Positions 6,854 through 14,282 of a stretch of 18,925 nucleotides of DNA are shown piece after piece; position 1 is the first letter of the stretch, and every line of letters begins with the position of its first letter. The notes beneath the pieces are model-generated. The model had not been told where the DNA came from, made no database searches, and saw only the letters and a program-made list of their open reading frames with translations. Source of the stretch: Oscillospiraceae bacterium (GTDB lineage: Bacteria > Bacillota_A > Clostridia > Oscillospirales > Oscillospiraceae); the NCBI GenBank assembly GCA_902795095.1, contig CADBKB010000015.1, forward strand, positions 1-18,925. Reading direction: 5' to 3'. Position numbers and translations under genes: made by a program.

Positions 6854-7805
6854 GCTTGCAATGGCCCGGGCCCTGTCGGCGACCGACCGGGCCGTCATCC
6901 TTACCCACCGCCGCCCCGACGGCGACACCGTGGGCTGCGCGGCGGCCCTGTGCCGCGGCCTCCGGCAGCTGGGCAAGCAGGCGTTCATCCTGGAAAACCC
7001 CGAGCTGACGGACAAATACACCCCCTATTTTGAGGGCCTGACCTGCCCCGCCATCGCCCCGGACGATACCGTCGTCGCCGTGGACGTGGCGGCGGAGGAC
7101 ATGTTCGCCAAGGGGCTCGCGCTGCCCCGGCCCATCGACCTGGCCATCGACCACCACGGCACCAACTCCGGCTACGCCCGGCAATCGCTGGTCCGGTCCG
7201 ACCGGGCCGCCTGCGGCGAGATCGTCTACGACGTGCTGCGGGAGATGGGCGTGCAGATCGCCGGGGAGATCGCCGAGGCGCTGTATGTGGCCATTTCCAC
7301 CGACACCGGCTGCTTCCGCTACTCCAACGTCACCGCCAACACCCTGCGCACGGCGGCGGAGCTGCTGGAGGCGGGGGTGGACGCCTACGCGGTCAACCGC
7401 AAAATGTTCGAGCTCAAGCGCTTCGCCCGTCTGAAGCTGGAGGCCTATCTCACCGAGACCATGCGCTTCTATGCCGACGGAAGGATCGGCGTGTGCCTGA
7501 TCCCGGCGGACATCCGCCGGCGCCTCGGTCTGACCGAGGACGACGTGGACGACATCTCCGGCTTCGCCCGCATGATCGAGGGCGTGGAGCTGGCGGCCAT
7601 GCTGCGGCAGATGCCCGGCGCCACCAAGCTCTCCCTGCGCTCCGGCCGGCTGTACGACTCCGGGGCCATCTGCAAGCGCCTGGGCGGCGGCGGCCATTTC
7701 AGCGCCGCGGGCGCCAGCCTGCATCCCGATCCCGCCGAGGCGGAGCGGCAGCTTCTGCGCGCCATCTATGCGATTTATCCCGAGCTATGCCCAGCGGAAT
7801 CCTGA
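6843..7805 (+). CDS. nrnA: DHH/DHHA1 phosphoesterase, NrnA-type nano-RNase/pAp phosphatase
   Basis: The protein has 320 residues. DHH domain: THRRPDGDTVG (21-31, with H22, D26 and D28), AVDV with D81, the name-giving DHH (103-105) and TDTG (153-156). These supply the Mn2+ ligands. The C-terminal DHHA1 domain carries the substrate-binding GGGGH (281-285). Bacillus NrnA degrades 2-5-nt RNAs and dephosphorylates pAp. The start could be either of two adjacent ATGs (6843 or 6846); 6843 lies 7 nt from GAGGAG and is preferred. It overlaps both neighbours, rbfA by 11 nt and truB by 19 nt, implying coupled translation. The position between rbfA and truB is conserved in Firmicutes. Confidence 0.93.
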   Translation: MMNELAMARALSATDRAVILTHRRPDGDTVGCAAALCRGLRQLGKQAFILENPELTDKYTPYFEGLTCPAIAPDDTVVAVDVAAEDMFAKGLALPRPIDLAIDHHGTNSGYARQSLVRSDRAACGEIVYDVLREMGVQIAGEIAEALYVAISTDTGCFRYSNVTANTLRTAAELLEAGVDAYAVNRKMFELKRFARLKLEAYLTETMRFYADGRIGVCLIPADIRRRLGLTEDDVDDISGFARMIEGVELAAMLRQMPGATKLSLRSGRLYDSGAICKRLGGGGHFSAAGASLHPDPAEAERQLLRAIYAIYPELCPAES

Positions 7806-8659
7806 TCATCGACAAAAGCCCCGGCTGGACCTCCCAGGACGCGGCGGCCAAGCTGCGCGGCCTGTACGGCGAGCGCCGGGTGGGCCACGGCGGGACCCTG
7901 GACCCCATGGCCACGGGGGTGCTGCCCGTTTTTCTGGGCCGGGCCACCCGGGCGGTGGAGTTCTTTGAGCACGCCGAAAAGGAATATATCGCCGGCCTGC
8001 GGCTGGGGATCGCCACCGACACGGAGGATACCACCGGGACCGTCCTGGCCGAGGGACCCGTGGAGGTGACCGAGGCCCGGGTGCGCGAGGTTGTGGCCGC
8101 ACTGCGGGGCGAGCGGGAGCAGGTGCCGCCCATGTACTCCGCGGTGAAGGTCGGCGGCCGAAAGCTCTACGAGCTGGCCAGGGCCGGTAAGCAGGTGGAG
8201 CGCAAGCCCCGCCGCATCACGGTCCTGGAATCCGAGCTGCTGGACGGCGGCGGGGAGCACTGGCGCTTCCGCGTACTGTGCTCCAAGGGCACCTATGTGC
8301 GCACCCTCTGCCGGGAGCTGGGCGACGCCCTCGGCTGTCCGGCCTGCATGGAGTCCCTGCGCCGCACCCGCGCCGGCTGCTTTGATCTCACCGAAGCCCA
8401 TACCATGGACGAGATCATGTCCATGGCGCCGGAGGCGCGGCTTTCCCTGCTCCTGCCGGTGGACAGCCTGTTTTCCCGGCATCCCGCCCTGCGGCTGACA
8501 GAGAACCAGACCCGCCGGGTGAAATGCGGGGGCGATTTCAGCCTGGCCGGCGCCGACGGGACATACCGCTTTTACGGCCCGGATGACGAATTTCTCGCCC
8601 TGGGCCGGGTCGAAGCCGGGACGGCTTCGACCATCAAGAGTTTTTTTGAGGTGAATTGA
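7787..8659 (+). CDS. truB: tRNA pseudouridine-55 synthase TruB
   Basis: The 290-residue protein matches TruB throughout: KSPGWTSQD near residue 10, then GHGGTLDPMATGVLP with the catalytic Asp39, then EKEYIAGLRLG, and the PPMYSAVKVGGRKLYELAR segment. The SKGTYVRTLCRELG segment and a C-terminal PUA-like region follow. It converts U55 in the T-loop of tRNAs to pseudouridine. The ATG at 7787 sits inside the end of nrnA with only a weak ribosome binding site, so translation probably depends on ribosomes terminating on nrnA. ribF begins 1 nt after its stop. Confidence 0.96.
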   Translation: MPSGILIIDKSPGWTSQDAAAKLRGLYGERRVGHGGTLDPMATGVLPVFLGRATRAVEFFEHAEKEYIAGLRLGIATDTEDTTGTVLAEGPVEVTEARVREVVAALRGEREQVPPMYSAVKVGGRKLYELARAGKQVERKPRRITVLESELLDGGGEHWRFRVLCSKGTYVRTLCRELGDALGCPACMESLRRTRAGCFDLTEAHTMDEIMSMAPEARLSLLLPVDSLFSRHPALRLTENQTRRVKCGGDFSLAGADGTYRFYGPDDEFLALGRVEAGTASTIKSFFEVN

Positions 8660-8660
8660 T

Positions 8661-9563
8661 TTGCAATCTGTCATCGCCCTCGGATTTTTCGACGGCGTCC
8701 ACCTGGGCCATGCGGCTCTGCTTGCCGCGGTGCGCAAGCGTGCCGATGCGCTGGGCCTGCGGGCTGTGGCGCTGAGCTTCGATATCCATCCCGACGCCCT
8801 GGTGCGGGGCCGCCCCATGCCGCTGCTCAGCACGGCTGCGCAGCGGGAGCGGCTGCTGCTGGACGCGGGCATGGACGAGGTGCAGCTTCTGCATTTCGAC
8901 GTCGCCTTTATGCACATGCCCTGGCAGACCTTCCTGGATGACGTCCTGATCCGGCGGTTTTCCGCCCGCCATCTGGTCTGCGGCGACGATTATCGCTTCG
9001 GCGACCGCGGCGCGGGCACGGCGCAGCTGCTGGCGAAGGCCTGCGCCGACCGGGGCGTCGGCTGCGACATTGTGGACAAGGTGGCGCTGGACGGCGTCAC
9101 CGTCTCCTCCACCCATATCCGCGAGCTGCTTCTGGCCGGGGACGCGGGGCAGGCCGCCCGCTTTCTGGGCAGGCCCTATCGCATGACGGGCCGGGTGGTC
9201 CACGGCAACGGCCTCGGCCGCGCCTGGGGCACGCCCACCGCCAACCTCCTGCCCGATCCGTCCCTGCTTCTGCCGAAGCGGGGGGTGTACATCACCCGGG
9301 CCCTGTGCGCCGCGGGGGACTACGCCGCCGTCACCAATGTGGGGACCCGTCCCACGGTGGACGGACAGGGCGTGCGGGTGGAGGCCTGGCTGCCGGACTT
9401 CGACGGCGACCTCTACGGTCAGGACATTTCCCTGGACTTTTACGCGTACGCGCGCCCGGAGCGGAAATTCGACTCCGTGCAGGCGCTGCGCGAGGAAATC
9501 ATGAAAAACGCCGAGCAGGCGCGGGCCTTTTTCGCAGCCCGCGCGGAAAGGGAGGAACCATGA
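8661..9563 (+). CDS. ribF: Bifunctional riboflavin kinase/FAD synthetase
   Basis: The 300-residue protein has two modules. The N-terminal FAD synthetase (nucleotidyltransferase) has GFFDGVHLGH (8-17), CGDDYRFG (107-114) and VSSTHIRELL. The C-terminal flavokinase has GRVVHGNGLGR (177-187), PTAN (192-195), GVYITRAL, TNVGTRPT and a final LREEIMKNAEQARAFF. It phosphorylates riboflavin to FMN and adenylates FMN to FAD. The start is TTG at 8661 with GAGGTG 7 nt upstream; an in-frame TGA at 8652-8654 rules out any longer form. The N-terminus therefore begins almost directly at the first strand, shorter than in many homologues. The stop overlaps the next gene as ATGA. Confidence 0.96.
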   Translation: MQSVIALGFFDGVHLGHAALLAAVRKRADALGLRAVALSFDIHPDALVRGRPMPLLSTAAQRERLLLDAGMDEVQLLHFDVAFMHMPWQTFLDDVLIRRFSARHLVCGDDYRFGDRGAGTAQLLAKACADRGVGCDIVDKVALDGVTVSSTHIRELLLAGDAGQAARFLGRPYRMTGRVVHGNGLGRAWGTPTANLLPDPSLLLPKRGVYITRALCAAGDYAAVTNVGTRPTVDGQGVRVEAWLPDFDGDLYGQDISLDFYAYARPERKFDSVQALREEIMKNAEQARAFFAARAEREEP

Positions 9564-10705
9564 AAAAGACATTGATCCCCATTGCGGCGCTGGGCGCGGT
9601 CGCGGGCTTTGCCCTGCGGCGGCTGCAGCTGAGCAAGTCCTATGACGCCGCCGGTCTGATCGCCCGGGGCGATAAGCTCTCTCTGGCGCTGTACCTGATC
9701 TGCGCCCTGTTCGGAGCGGCGCTCCTGGTCCTGTGCCTGCGCCAGCAGCCGGGCGTGCAGAGCCCAGCCGGCAAAAGCCGTCTGCGCGGCCTGCTCGTCA
9801 TCCTTGCGGGGCTGGCTCTGCTGGGATCCTATCTGCCCCCCAGCCTGGAGGGCGGCATGAAGATGGCTGTGCCCGTTCTGGCCTTCGCCGCCTCCTGCGC
9901 CATGGTCATCGAGGGGCTGTACCACATGAACGGCGCCATCGGCTCCCTGCTGGGGGGCTGCATCCTGCCGGTGTATCTGGCCGCGTCGCTGATCGGCAAC
10001 TACCGCACCTGGAGCCATGATCCCATCGTGGCGGATTTCTGCTTCCCCCTGCTGTTCCTGGTGGCCGCCATGCTGGCGTCCTATCACCTGGCAGCCTTCC
10101 GCGTGGGCCGGGGCAAGCGCCGCACCGCCGCCTTCCTGGCAGCCTTTGCCCTGGTATGCGCCGGGGCCGTGCTGGCCGACGGCGGCTGGCGCAGCATTCT
10201 GCGCACTGTGGCGGTGAGCGTGTATCTGATCGCCGAGCTCTGGCCCTATCTGGCCAAGCCCGATCCCCTGCCGGAGCCGGAAAAGACCGAGGCCCCCGCC
10301 GAAGAGACCGCGGAGGCGGCTGAGGAAGCAGCGCCCGCAGAGGAAGCCGCGGAGCCGATCGAAGAAGCGGCGCCCGCAGAGGAAGCCGCGGAGCCGATCG
10401 AGGCAGCGGCGCCCGCGGAGGAAGCCGCGGAGCCAATCGAAGAAGCGGCGCCCGCGGAGGAAGCCGCGGAGCCGATCGAAGAAGCGGCGCCCATGGAGGA
10501 ATCCGCGGAGCCGATCGAGGCAGCGGCGTCCAAGGAGGAAGCCGCGGAGCCGATCGAAGAAGCGGCGCCCATGGAGGAAGCCGCGGAGCCGACCGAGGCA
10601 GCGGCCCCCGCCGAAGAGACCGCGGAGCCGATCGAAGAAGCGGCCCCCGCCGAAGAGACCGTGGAGCCGATCGAAGAAGCGGCGCCCGAGCTTCCGGAAG
10701 AATAA
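9560..10705 (+). CDS. Multi-pass membrane protein with acidic 13-residue repeat tail
   Basis: I do not recognise a family. The 381-residue protein starts at the ATG at 9560, overlapping the ribF stop by 4 nt, with GGAGG upstream. Residues 1-230 contain about seven or eight hydrophobic segments (near 2-19, 42-60, 76-92, 102-121, 127-146, 158-178, 188-206 and 214-230) joined by short loops. Residues 235-381 form a Glu/Ala/Pro tail made of nine tandem 13-residue units related to EEAAPAEEAAEPI. The tail is strongly acidic and probably disordered or coiled. Being last in a translation/RNA operon may reflect co-transcription only. A role as a membrane anchor or scaffold is speculation. A strong terminator follows. 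Confidence 0.85.
   Translation: MKKTLIPIAALGAVAGFALRRLQLSKSYDAAGLIARGDKLSLALYLICALFGAALLVLCLRQQPGVQSPAGKSRLRGLLVILAGLALLGSYLPPSLEGGMKMAVPVLAFAASCAMVIEGLYHMNGAIGSLLGGCILPVYLAASLIGNYRTWSHDPIVADFCFPLLFLVAAMLASYHLAAFRVGRGKRRTAAFLAAFALVCAGAVLADGGWRSILRTVAVSVYLIAELWPYLAKPDPLPEPEKTEAPAEETAEAAEEAAPAEEAAEPIEEAAPAEEAAEPIEAAAPAEEAAEPIEEAAPAEEAAEPIEEAAPMEESAEPIEAAASKEEAAEPIEEAAPMEEAAEPTEAAAPAEETAEPIEEAAPAEETVEPIEEAAPELPEE
10324..10688 (+). repeat. 39-bp in-frame tandem repeat array (nine units)
   Basis: The word GAGCC(G/A) recurs at 10352, 10391, 10430, 10469, 10508, 10547, 10586, 10625 and 10664, exactly 39 bp apart each time. Each unit encodes 13 residues. Units differ by substitutions (for example Met-Glu-Glu-Ser and Ser-Lys-Glu variants), but there are no indels, so the frame is kept throughout. 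Confidence 0.95.
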
Positions 10706-10710
10706 AAAAG

Positions 10711-10740
10711 AAGTCCCCGGAATCTCCGGGGGCTTTCTGT
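10711..10740. terminator. Bidirectional intrinsic terminator
   Basis: An 11-bp stem (10711-10721 with 10725-10735, one G-U pair) encloses an ATC loop. TTTCTGTTT follows on the plus strand and an even longer T-rich run on the minus strand. It separates the convergent membrane-protein gene and pseudouridine synthase gene, and can serve both. Confidence 0.85.
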
Positions 10741-10741
10741 T

Positions 10742-11356
10742 TCAGATGCGGACCTCCGCCGGCCGGATTGCGGAGAGGCTTTCGAGCTCGGCCTGCGTCA
10801 GGGGGCGGTACTGCCCCGGGGAAAGGGCCGGGTCCAGGGTCAGGGGGCCGAAGCTCTCCCTGCGCAGATACAGCACCGTACAGCCCACGGCCTCCAGCAT
10901 CCGCTTGATCTGGTGGCGCTTGCCCTCCGTCAGCCAGATCCGGGCGGAGAACACCGGCGTGTCCGGCGCGTCCAGCATGGGCCGCCGGATGGGAAACACC
11001 GCCACATCCAGCCGGGAAATGACCGTGCGCCCAAGGACCTCGAACCGGCAGGGCTTCGTCGGCGCGGGCAAGCCCTTGAGGCGCAGCCCGGCACGGAGCC
11101 GGGCGCAGTCCCGGTCAGACAGCGCCCCGGCGGCCCAGAGAAAATAACCCTTCTCCACGTGGGTCTCCGGGTCCAGCAGGCGGCGGTTGAGCTTGCCGTC
11201 GTCGGTGACGAGGAGCAGGCCTTCGGAGTATTTATCCAGCCTGCCCACGGGGAACAGGTGCTGCTGCTCCGGCGGGAACAGGCCCATCACCGTGGGATTC
11301 TCCCGGTCGGTCCTGGCGCACACCAGTCCCGCGGGCTTATGGAGCAGGTAGGTCAT
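10742..11356 (-). CDS. RsuA-type pseudouridine synthase lacking an S4 domain
   Basis: The 204-residue protein starts directly with the catalytic-domain strand YLLHKPAGLV. It carries GRLDKYSEGLLLVTDDG with catalytic Asp41 and the RsuA-family EGKRHQIKRML motif. No S4 RNA-binding domain precedes it. RsuA/RluB/E/F enzymes modify single uridines in 16S or 23S rRNA; the site for this protein cannot be assigned from sequence alone. The ATG at 11356 has GGGAGGG upstream and overlaps the stop of the preceding transporter gene by 4 nt. It is the last gene of a three-gene leftward operon that also holds an RluA-type synthase. Confidence 0.9.
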   Translation of the reverse strand: MTYLLHKPAGLVCARTDRENPTVMGLFPPEQQHLFPVGRLDKYSEGLLLVTDDGKLNRRLLDPETHVEKGYFLWAAGALSDRDCARLRAGLRLKGLPAPTKPCRFEVLGRTVISRLDVAVFPIRRPMLDAPDTPVFSARIWLTEGKRHQIKRMLEAVGCTVLYLRRESFGPLTLDPALSPGQYRPLTQAELESLSAIRPAEVRI

Positions 11357-12222
11357 GGCTTTCGCCCTCCCAGCTCGTTGGCCATGGCGAAGGCCAGGAT
11401 CAGCGCCCCGCCCAGGATCTGCAGCGCCGTGATGGGCTCGCGCAGCCAGAATACCGACACCAGCACCGAAACCGCCGGGTCGATGTAGCTCAGGATCGCC
11501 GCCTGCTGCCCGGGCAGACGGGCAACGCTGGAGAAATACACAGTGTACAGCACCCCGGTGAAGCCTGCGCCGATGACCAGCAGATTGGCCCAGCCCCGGG
11601 GATCGAGGCCGCCGATATGGAAGCCTCCCGTCAGCGCCACATAGGGCGCGATGACCAGGGCCGCCGCCAGGAGCTGCACCCAGGTGCGCACCACGCCGTC
11701 CACATGGGCGGTTTTTTTATTGCACAGAACCACCGCGGCATAGAGCACCGCCGCCGCGAGGCCGAAGGCGAGGCCCGTCAGATCCCGGCTGCCGCCGCCC
11801 CGCGCCCCCACGATCAGCACCAGGCCCGCCGTGGAGCCCAGGAAGCACAGGATCTGCCGGAGGGTGAGCCGTTCCCGGAACAGGGCCAGGGAGCCCAGCA
11901 CCACCAGGGTGGGGGAAAAATAATAGGCCAGGGTGGACAGGGCCACGGTGGTATAGCGGTAGGCGGTGAACAGGAAGATCCAGTTGAAGCCCATGGCCGC
12001 CCCGGAGGCGAACAGCAGCGGCAGGTCGCGGCCGAGGCGCCGGAGTTGCCCCAGGCGCCCGGTGAGGATCAGATAGCCAAAGAGCACGACGCAGGCGATG
12101 GCCGCCCGGTACAGAGCGATCTCGGAGGCGGGCAGGTCGATGCCCTTGACAAAGATGCTGATGGTGCCGAACACCGCCATGCAGACGATGAGCCACGCGG
12201 CGGCACGTTTGGTTTGATTCAT
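11353..12222 (-). CDS. DMT-superfamily EamA-type transporter
   Basis: The 289-residue protein has ten hydrophobic segments in two similar five-helix halves, the classic EamA duplication. Typical features are the N-terminal FGTISIFVKGIDLPASEIALYRA segment, LAYYFSPTLVVLGSLALFRERLT closing the first half, and ILSYIDPAVSVLVSVFWLREP closing the second. These proteins export or import metabolites such as amino acids; the substrate cannot be predicted. The ATG at 12222 follows GGAGGAG. It overlaps the upstream synthase gene and the downstream one by 4 nt each, so the three are almost certainly one transcript. Confidence 0.92.
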   Translation of the reverse strand: MNQTKRAAAWLIVCMAVFGTISIFVKGIDLPASEIALYRAAIACVVLFGYLILTGRLGQLRRLGRDLPLLFASGAAMGFNWIFLFTAYRYTTVALSTLAYYFSPTLVVLGSLALFRERLTLRQILCFLGSTAGLVLIVGARGGGSRDLTGLAFGLAAAVLYAAVVLCNKKTAHVDGVVRTWVQLLAAALVIAPYVALTGGFHIGGLDPRGWANLLVIGAGFTGVLYTVYFSSVARLPGQQAAILSYIDPAVSVLVSVFWLREPITALQILGGALILAFAMANELGGRKP

Positions 12223-12890
12223 GGGGTCTCCTCCGGGAAAAACAGGCTCCAGGGATATTCCTTCGGCGGCGGGCAGGTGAACGGCATGGCCGCGCCGGTC
12301 ACGGGATGGACAAAACACAGCCTGTATGACCAAAGGGCCGGCGTGCAGGCAGCCTTGCTGCCGTAGCGGACGTCCCCCAGCAGGGGCAGGCCCCGGGCGG
12401 CGAACTGGACGCGGATCTGGTGTGTCCTGCCGGTATGCAGCCGCACCTGCACCAGCGTGAGGGCCTGTCCGGCGTCCTGCGTCTGGGCCAGCGCGCGGTA
12501 GGAGAGCTTCGCCTCGCGGACGCCCTTGCGCATGCGGTCCACCACAAAGGTCTTGTTGCACCGGCTGTCGTGGAAAAGCAGATCCTCCAGGGTGCCCTCG
12601 GGCGCGTCGGGTCTTCCCCGCAGCACCGCCAGGTATTCCTTCTCCACCTCGCGGCGGCGGATCTGCTCCGTCAGCGCGCCGGTCAGCTCCCGCCTGCGGG
12701 AGAAAAGCATCAGGCCGCCCACCGCCTTGTCCAGCCGGTGGACCCCGGCGATGTAATCCGGCTTGCCCCCGGCGCGCAGCTGGGCCGAGAGCAGCTCCGG
12801 CATCCCACGCCCCCGGTCCGGCTCGGACACCGTGCCCACGGGCTTGACGCACAGCAGCACCGCCGCGTCTTCATATATGATCGGGATCAT
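12219..12890 (-). CDS. RluA-family pseudouridine synthase lacking an S4 domain
   Basis: The 223-residue protein shows the RluA-family catalytic motif HRLDKAVGGLMLFSR (51-65, catalytic Asp54) and the TGRTHQIRVQFA signature, followed by a GDVRYG segment. It begins at IIYEDAAVLLCVKPVGT, which is the first strand of the catalytic domain, so the S4 domain found in RluC/RluD is absent, as in RluA itself. It should isomerise uridine in rRNA or tRNA; the target is undetermined. The ATG at 12890 has GGAGGA 7 nt upstream. It is the first gene of the leftward operon. I could not find a convincing promoter in the 103-nt gap before it. Confidence 0.93.
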   Translation of the reverse strand: MIPIIYEDAAVLLCVKPVGTVSEPDRGRGMPELLSAQLRAGGKPDYIAGVHRLDKAVGGLMLFSRRRELTGALTEQIRRREVEKEYLAVLRGRPDAPEGTLEDLLFHDSRCNKTFVVDRMRKGVREAKLSYRALAQTQDAGQALTLVQVRLHTGRTHQIRVQFAARGLPLLGDVRYGSKAACTPALWSYRLCFVHPVTGAAMPFTCPPPKEYPWSLFFPEETP

Positions 12891-12921
12891 AGGGTTTCCT
12901 CCAATTCTGGCAAGCCTTCGG

Positions 12922-12938
12922 CGCGCGCCCGGCGCGCG
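12922..12938. repeat. GC-only hairpin upstream of the RluA-type gene
   Basis: CGCGCGC (12922-12928) pairs with GCGCGCG (12932-12938) around a 3-nt loop. It lies 32 nt upstream of the leftward ATG at 12890, within the presumed leader, and has no T-run on the minus strand. It may be an mRNA structure; its function is unclear. Confidence 0.4.
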
Positions 12939-12954
12939 GCCAGATGAAAAGCAA

Positions 12955-12984
12955 ACGGGCCGCCTCCCCGCGGGGGCAGCCCGT
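12955..12984 (-). terminator. Intrinsic terminator of the DUF3810-like gene
   Basis: On the minus strand, ACGGGC (12979-12984) and a following C-rich stretch pair with GCCCGT (12955-12960), forming a long GC-rich hairpin. It is followed by TTTGCTTTTC. It starts about 10 nt after the stop codon at 12994. Confidence 0.75.
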
Positions 12985-12993
12985 AATGGGTTC

Positions 12994-14064
12994 TTATGCC
13001 GCCTTCTGCTCGGCTGCGGTGGTCAGATGCTTGTGCCAGATCACCAGCAGGGCCGCGGCGTCGGGCACCTCGGGCAGCTCCTTGTTGCCCTCCTTCTTAT
13101 CGAGCTTTTCCACCTTCTCGATCCATTCCTGGGACAGGGCGTCCTCCGGCAGGTACACCGCGGCGTCCAAGTCGGCGCGCAGGGCGGGACTCTCGTCCTC
13201 CGCCACGGCGGCGGCCTCCTCGGGATCGCGCTCGGCCAGGGCCTGCATGCACAGGCGGTAGGCCATGAAATAGCCGGAATAGTTATAATCCTCGCTGTCC
13301 GAGGCGATGCACGCCAGGATGGCCACGAAGGACGCGTCGCCCTCGCGGACGATGGACATGCGCCGGGCAGCCTCAAAGCTCATGAGGAAGGGCATGGCCG
13401 TATCCTCCACGTTGGGATTGATGCAGCACTCGCCGGTGAGGCAGCTGTAGACGCTGGGGGTATCGTAATGGCGGATGAGGTAGTCGAGCTTCTTCGGTGC
13501 GGCGGTGCTACCGCCGAAGACGTAGCTGGTGCGGACCATATTCTTCATGCCGCTGCCCAGCTCCCCGGCCAGGGTATCAAAATCCGCCGCGCGGAACTGA
13601 TTGTCTGCGCCCCGGTCCACCTTCTCCGCCGCCAGGTTGGCCCCGTTGCGGTAGTAGACCGCGGCCTTGCGCAGGTCCTTGACGCTGTAGTCCGTGCGGA
13701 CCTCCAGGCGCATGCTCTCGGCCACGGAGGGGGCGTAGCGGTTGAGCCCCGACATGCCCACGAACAGGCACAGCAGCAGCGCGAGGAACGCTGTCACACC
13801 GGAAACCCAGCGCAGCAGATTCTCCTGCAGGATGATGTCCAGCACCAGCGTGATCACCGCCCAGATCAGGCACACCAGAGCGATGCGCTCCCAGAGCACA
13901 TAGTCGAGCTTGGCGGTGAACTCGGAAAGGAAGGTCTCCACCTCGCGCAGGATGCCGGGATAGAACATGAACAGGTAGCTCCCGTCCCGCTTGGCGACGC
14001 GGATCAAAAGCACCGTAGCGACCAGGAAGGCGACGGCGAATACAAAGCGGCGAACGATCCTCAT
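12994..14064 (-). CDS. DUF3810-like membrane protein with degenerate zinc-protease motif
   Basis: The protein has 356 residues. Hydrophobic segments lie near 5-22, 60-79 and 86-104, followed by a soluble domain. The GMSGLNRYAP segment (103-112), Y(S)VKDL, SCLTGECCINPNVEDTAMPF (207-226) and YSGYFMAYRLCMQAL (262-276) match the pattern I recall for DUF3810. That family has TGE.NVN, then MPF, three residues, HExxH and later EDEANF. Here the HExxH position reads FEAAR (230-234) and EDEANF reads EGDASF (241-246), so both metal-binding histidines are replaced. The fold is probably kept and the protease activity lost. The ATG at 14064 has AAGGAG 8 nt upstream. It is transcribed alone, from its own promoter to its own terminator. 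Confidence 0.8.
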   Translation of the reverse strand: MRIVRRFVFAVAFLVATVLLIRVAKRDGSYLFMFYPGILREVETFLSEFTAKLDYVLWERIALVCLIWAVITLVLDIILQENLLRWVSGVTAFLALLLCLFVGMSGLNRYAPSVAESMRLEVRTDYSVKDLRKAAVYYRNGANLAAEKVDRGADNQFRAADFDTLAGELGSGMKNMVRTSYVFGGSTAAPKKLDYLIRHYDTPSVYSCLTGECCINPNVEDTAMPFLMSFEAARRMSIVREGDASFVAILACIASDSEDYNYSGYFMAYRLCMQALAERDPEEAAAVAEDESPALRADLDAAVYLPEDALSQEWIEKVEKLDKKEGNKELPEVPDAAALLVIWHKHLTTAAEQKAA

Positions 14065-14115
14065 GCACCTGCTCCTTTCTGCGTTCTTCTGACAGTTTCC
14101 CCTGCCGTAAAACAT

Positions 14116-14144
14116 ATTATAACATGTGCAAAAGCGGAAATCAA
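14116..14144 (-). promoter_or_regulatory. Sigma-A-type promoter of the DUF3810-like gene
   Basis: On the minus strand, TTGATT (14139-14144), a 17-bp spacer and a perfect TATAAT (14116-14121). Transcription would start near 14109, about 45 nt before the ATG. The same two hexamers and spacing occur in the lysR promoter. Confidence 0.75.
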
Positions 14145-14223
14145 CGATATTTGCAGAAAACGCTTCTTCCCCCGGCCGCCGCCGATCTCCGAAGGGAAGC
14201 GGCGGGCGCGCCGCAGACGCCCC

Positions 14224-14253
14224 TTGCCGGGGAATACGGGGATATGGTAAAAT
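14224..14253 (+). promoter_or_regulatory. Probable promoter of the DUF3592-like gene
   Basis: TTGCCG (14224-14229), an 18-bp spacer and TAAAAT (14248-14253). It is weaker than the divergent promoter but well placed, about 30 nt before the GTG start. Confidence 0.5.
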
Positions 14254-14282
14254 AGAAAAAACAGGCCGAAGGGGGGATCCGC

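Noticed and set aside
10246..10572. A repetitive leftward frame (Ser/Ala/Gly/Ile repeats) across the 39-bp array
   Set aside because: It is the antisense translation of the tandem repeat. There is no start signal, and the sense frame carries a complete membrane protein.
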